NCBI GenBank assembly: GCA_029240475.1
Contig: JAREAF010000231.1
Span: forward strand, 1-5,705
DNA from: Rhodospirillales bacterium
Lineage (GTDB): Bacteria > Pseudomonadota > Alphaproteobacteria > JAREAF01
Reading direction: 5' to 3'
DNA length: 5,705 nt
A program made the translations under genes and the position numbers. Positions within the stretch are counted from its first letter, which is position 1. Each line of letters opens with the position of its first letter. Below the pieces are notes generated by a model. The model ran no database searches, was not told the origin of the DNA, and saw only the letters and a program-made list of their open reading frames with translations. Below are positions 4,003 through 5,705 of the stretch, one piece after another.

Positions 4003-5705
4003 ATCTCCACCTCCCAGCCGACCGCGTCGCGCAAATCACGTTCTTCCGGATCCCTATGTTTCAGTTTCTGGCCAAACTGGCCAAACTGGCCAGAGCCAGG
4101 CAATCCGCGGCTTTCCGGGCCTTCATCCTGGCCAGTTTCGTCGCGCTGGCCAATTTCGCCGCCGGATTGACCAGTTTCAGCGGCGAGGGTGCTCGCTCGA
4201 AGGTGCAGCAGATCGCGTCGCATGCCCTGGATCGTGAGGCGCACCGTGCTGCCTCGGGCCTGGTCGCGCGACGCGAGCAGCCCCTGCTCGTCCAGCCGCT
4301 TCCACAAGGTCCGCTGCTTGATCGGTATGCTCGTGCCCTGGTCACGCGCCAGCTTCTGCGCCGCCGCGAACGCGGCATCGGGATCCAGCAACAGGTCGTC
4401 GTGGCGGATCCAGCCCAGCCGCTCGCCGTACGGACGCGATGCTTCCCGTTCATCCCCAGACCCGGCGGCGTTGAGCTGCCAGCCCCAGTAGGCGGCGTCC
4501 TCTGGCTGCGTCCCGGTATCCGCGTCAGCAACATGAGCGCGGCCGCTGCTGATCGCCGACCTGAGGAGAGCCAGAAAACGTCTGGCAGGCTCCTCGCTCT
4601 CCTGGTGCCCGCGCTGCACCTCCGCCGAGTCGGTCAGGGCAGCGCGCGCCCGGGTGATCAAGCAAGCGGCTTCATCATGGCCGATCGCTCCGGTCTCCTC
4701 AGCGAAGCGTAAGAAGATCTCCCAGCTCAGGATCAGGCTGGCCGCAATCTCAGGGGTGCGTCGATGCTCGCCGCTCTGAACCAGGGTGTCGCGCAGCGCC
4801 CGATGCCGATCCGGCAGCGTCTCCTTGAGATCGGCGATTAGGGGGGCAAGCCAGCGCAGGTATCCCGCCATGGCTTCAGCGAACAGCCCTTCCGTCGCAT
4901 CCGGCTGCGCCGCCGAGAGGGCCGTCGCCGAAATGCCGCCCGGGGTGAGCTCGATCACGAGGAGGCGAGCCCGCAGGCTCTGCCCGCTCGGGATGTCCTC
5001 GCCGGTCGAGATGATCAGCCCTCGCGGATAATAGGTTGGGCGGCTGCTGCCGTCGGCGCGCATCCGCGCACGGCCGGAGCGGTTGCCGGCGGCACGGAAC
5101 AGACGATCGGCGTCACGATGCAGCCGCTGGATGTCCGCGGTCGTGCCACTCGGTGCGAAGTCGTCGACCACCAGCACCGCGTCCTTGGCGAGAAACGCCT
5201 TCTTCTCCAGCATGTTGGCGGTATCCGCCCAGGACGCTGGCAAATGCCTGCCGTTGAACCCGGGGCCGAAGTGCGCCTGGGCCAGCGCTGCAAGCTCGGT
5301 CTTGAACGCACCGGTCGGGCCGGTGAAGTGAAGAGAGAAGTCGACGGGGTCCGGTTCGCCGAGCGGCGCGCGGTAGACGGCGCCCAGGACGGGCGCGGTG
5401 ATCGTGTCTGGTCCGAGGTCCAGAAGAGCGAGCGAAGCTCGGACCGCATCGGCAATCTCACTTGCCGCTGGCAGTGTCGGCAGCTCGTAAGCCAGAAAGC
5501 CGTCGGTGCCGGTGTCGACCTCGATTCCGTCGAGCGCCCCATCGGCATGAATGGCGCCGCCGCTGTGCAGGAAGACCCAGCGGTCGCCGATCCGGCGCCA
5601 GCCCAGGTGACCATAGACCGTGCGTGTTGGCACATCGCCGCTCAGCATCTGGATGGCTGCGCGGAGGTGGTCCTTCCTTCCTTGCCCGGCGAAGATTACG
5701 GGCGA
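3999..5705 (-). CDS. DUF927-family helicase/ATPase, 5' end outside window (partial)
   Basis: The frame is open to the right edge (568 visible residues). The methionine at 5648 is internal: the preceding 19 codons (…GRKDHLRAAIQ) read as normal family sequence, so the true start lies outside. Visible order: a DUF927-like entry region with YGHLGWRRIGDRWVFLHSGG at about 31-50; a P-loop GPTGAFKT at 129-136, where the usual Gly before Lys is Phe; Walker B LVVDD at 178-182; a sensor-like STGED at 233-237 followed by an arginine-containing SLRARLLV; a helical region; a winged-helix-like region at about 427-508; and a 60-residue low-complexity tail rich in Gly-Gln (GQFGQFGQ). DUF927 proteins are usually the helicase/ATPase part of primase-helicases of phages, plasmids and islands, so a replicative or DNA-unwinding role is inferred. 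A primase domain, if present, would be upstream. The stop overlaps the next start as ATGA. The family call is firm, the biochemical role less so. Confidence 0.85.
   Translation of the reverse strand, partial: SPVIFAGQGRKDHLRAAIQMLSGDVPTRTVYGHLGWRRIGDRWVFLHSGGAIHADGALDGIEVDTGTDGFLAYELPTLPAASEIADAVRASLALLDLGPDTITAPVLGAVYRAPLGEPDPVDFSLHFTGPTGAFKTELAALAQAHFGPGFNGRHLPASWADTANMLEKKAFLAKDAVLVVDDFAPSGTTADIQRLHRDADRLFRAAGNRSGRARMRADGSSRPTYYPRGLIISTGEDIPSGQSLRARLLVIELTPGGISATALSAAQPDATEGLFAEAMAGYLRWLAPLIADLKETLPDRHRALRDTLVQSGEHRRTPEIAASLILSWEIFLRFAEETGAIGHDEAACLITRARAALTDSAEVQRGHQESEEPARRFLALLRSAISSGRAHVADADTGTQPEDAAYWGWQLNAAGSGDEREASRPYGERLGWIRHDDLLLDPDAAFAAAQKLARDQGTSIPIKQRTLWKRLDEQGLLASRDQARGSTVRLTIQGMRRDLLHLRASTLAAETGQSGGEIGQRDETGQDEGPESRGLPGSGQFGQFGQKLKHRDPEERDLRDAVGWEVEI
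4003..4015 (-). promoter_or_regulatory. Ribosome binding site of the small repeat-protein gene
   Basis: Read on the minus strand, GGGAGGTGGAGAT precedes the ATG at 4002, with GGGAGG ending 7 bases upstream. It lies within the last codons of the upstream ATPase gene. It is the best ribosome site among the five internal junctions and supports the 99-residue gene being translated. Confidence 0.55.
4068..4094. repeat. Tandem 9-bp array, three units of TGGCCAAAC, inverted relative to 3892-3921
   Basis: Units start at 4069, 4078 and 4087 (TGGCCAAAC, TGGCCAAAC, TGGCCAGAG) with period 9. They encode GQFGQFGQ in the tail of the DUF927 ATPase. Compared with the reverse complement of the left array, about 25 bp match with one difference (CCGG versus CTGG). 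Confidence 0.85.
4128..4180. repeat. Three dispersed CTGGCCAGTTTCG repeats
   Basis: Copies begin at 4128 (CTGGCCAGTTTCG), 4146 (CTGGCCAATTTCG) and 4167 (TTGACCAGTTTCAG), spaced 18 and 21 bp. They lie in the low-complexity tail of the ATPase gene and are read there as TGQ, IGQ and TGQ. They share orientation and flanking TTTC with the copies at 3797-3849. Confidence 0.8.

Noticed and set aside
3784..4180. CRISPR array
   Set aside because: Units are 9-13 bp with spacers from zero to about 20 bp (and gaps over 100 bp), lie inside coding sequence and appear in both orientations, unlike CRISPR repeats.

Overview
This GC-rich window carries six tightly packed genes, all on the minus strand, so transcription runs from the right edge (5705) to the left. 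GC content, codon bias and family resemblance suggest an alphaproteobacterium, or a mobile element living in one; that placement is inference. The gene content (DUF927-type ATPase, topoisomerase VI-like pair, DUF6362-type helix-turn-helix protein) looks like the replication or maintenance module of an integrated element, prophage or large plasmid rather than core chromosome.

Layout in order of transcription. (1) 5705-3999: a DUF927-family helicase/ATPase whose N-terminus lies beyond the right edge; P-loop, Walker B, a C-terminal winged-helix-like region and a low-complexity Gly-Gln-rich tail are visible. (2) 4002-3703: a 99-residue low-complexity protein packed with the same Gly-Gln repeats. 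(3) 3706-3116: a 196-residue protein with a TubC-like N-terminal docking domain and an unnamed C-terminal domain. (4) 3116-1791: a GHKL ATPase with the architecture of topoisomerase VI subunit B. (5) 1786-524: a topoisomerase VI subunit A/Spo11-like protein with a candidate catalytic tyrosine and a TOPRIM domain. (6) 527-99: a small DUF6362-like helix-turn-helix protein. Four of the five junctions are stop/start overlaps (ATGA or TGATG) and the fifth is a 4-base gap, so the set is almost certainly one translationally coupled operon. Its promoter is not in the window.

The two most notable items are the complete, split bacterial topoisomerase VI-like pair with its catalytic motifs intact, and a cluster of about 14 copies of a CTGGCCAGTTTCG-like repeat (3784-4180) across the 3' end of the ATPase gene and most of gene 2. 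The repeats include two 9-bp-period arrays in inverted orientation flanking locally AT-richer DNA, and three copies are read in a different frame from the rest. This raises the possibility of DNA-level function, such as an iteron-like origin embedded in coding sequence. A plausible joint role is helicase-driven replication of the element with a type IIB topoisomerase relieving or decatenating DNA; this is inference only. The final 98 bases at the left edge hold no gene I can support.
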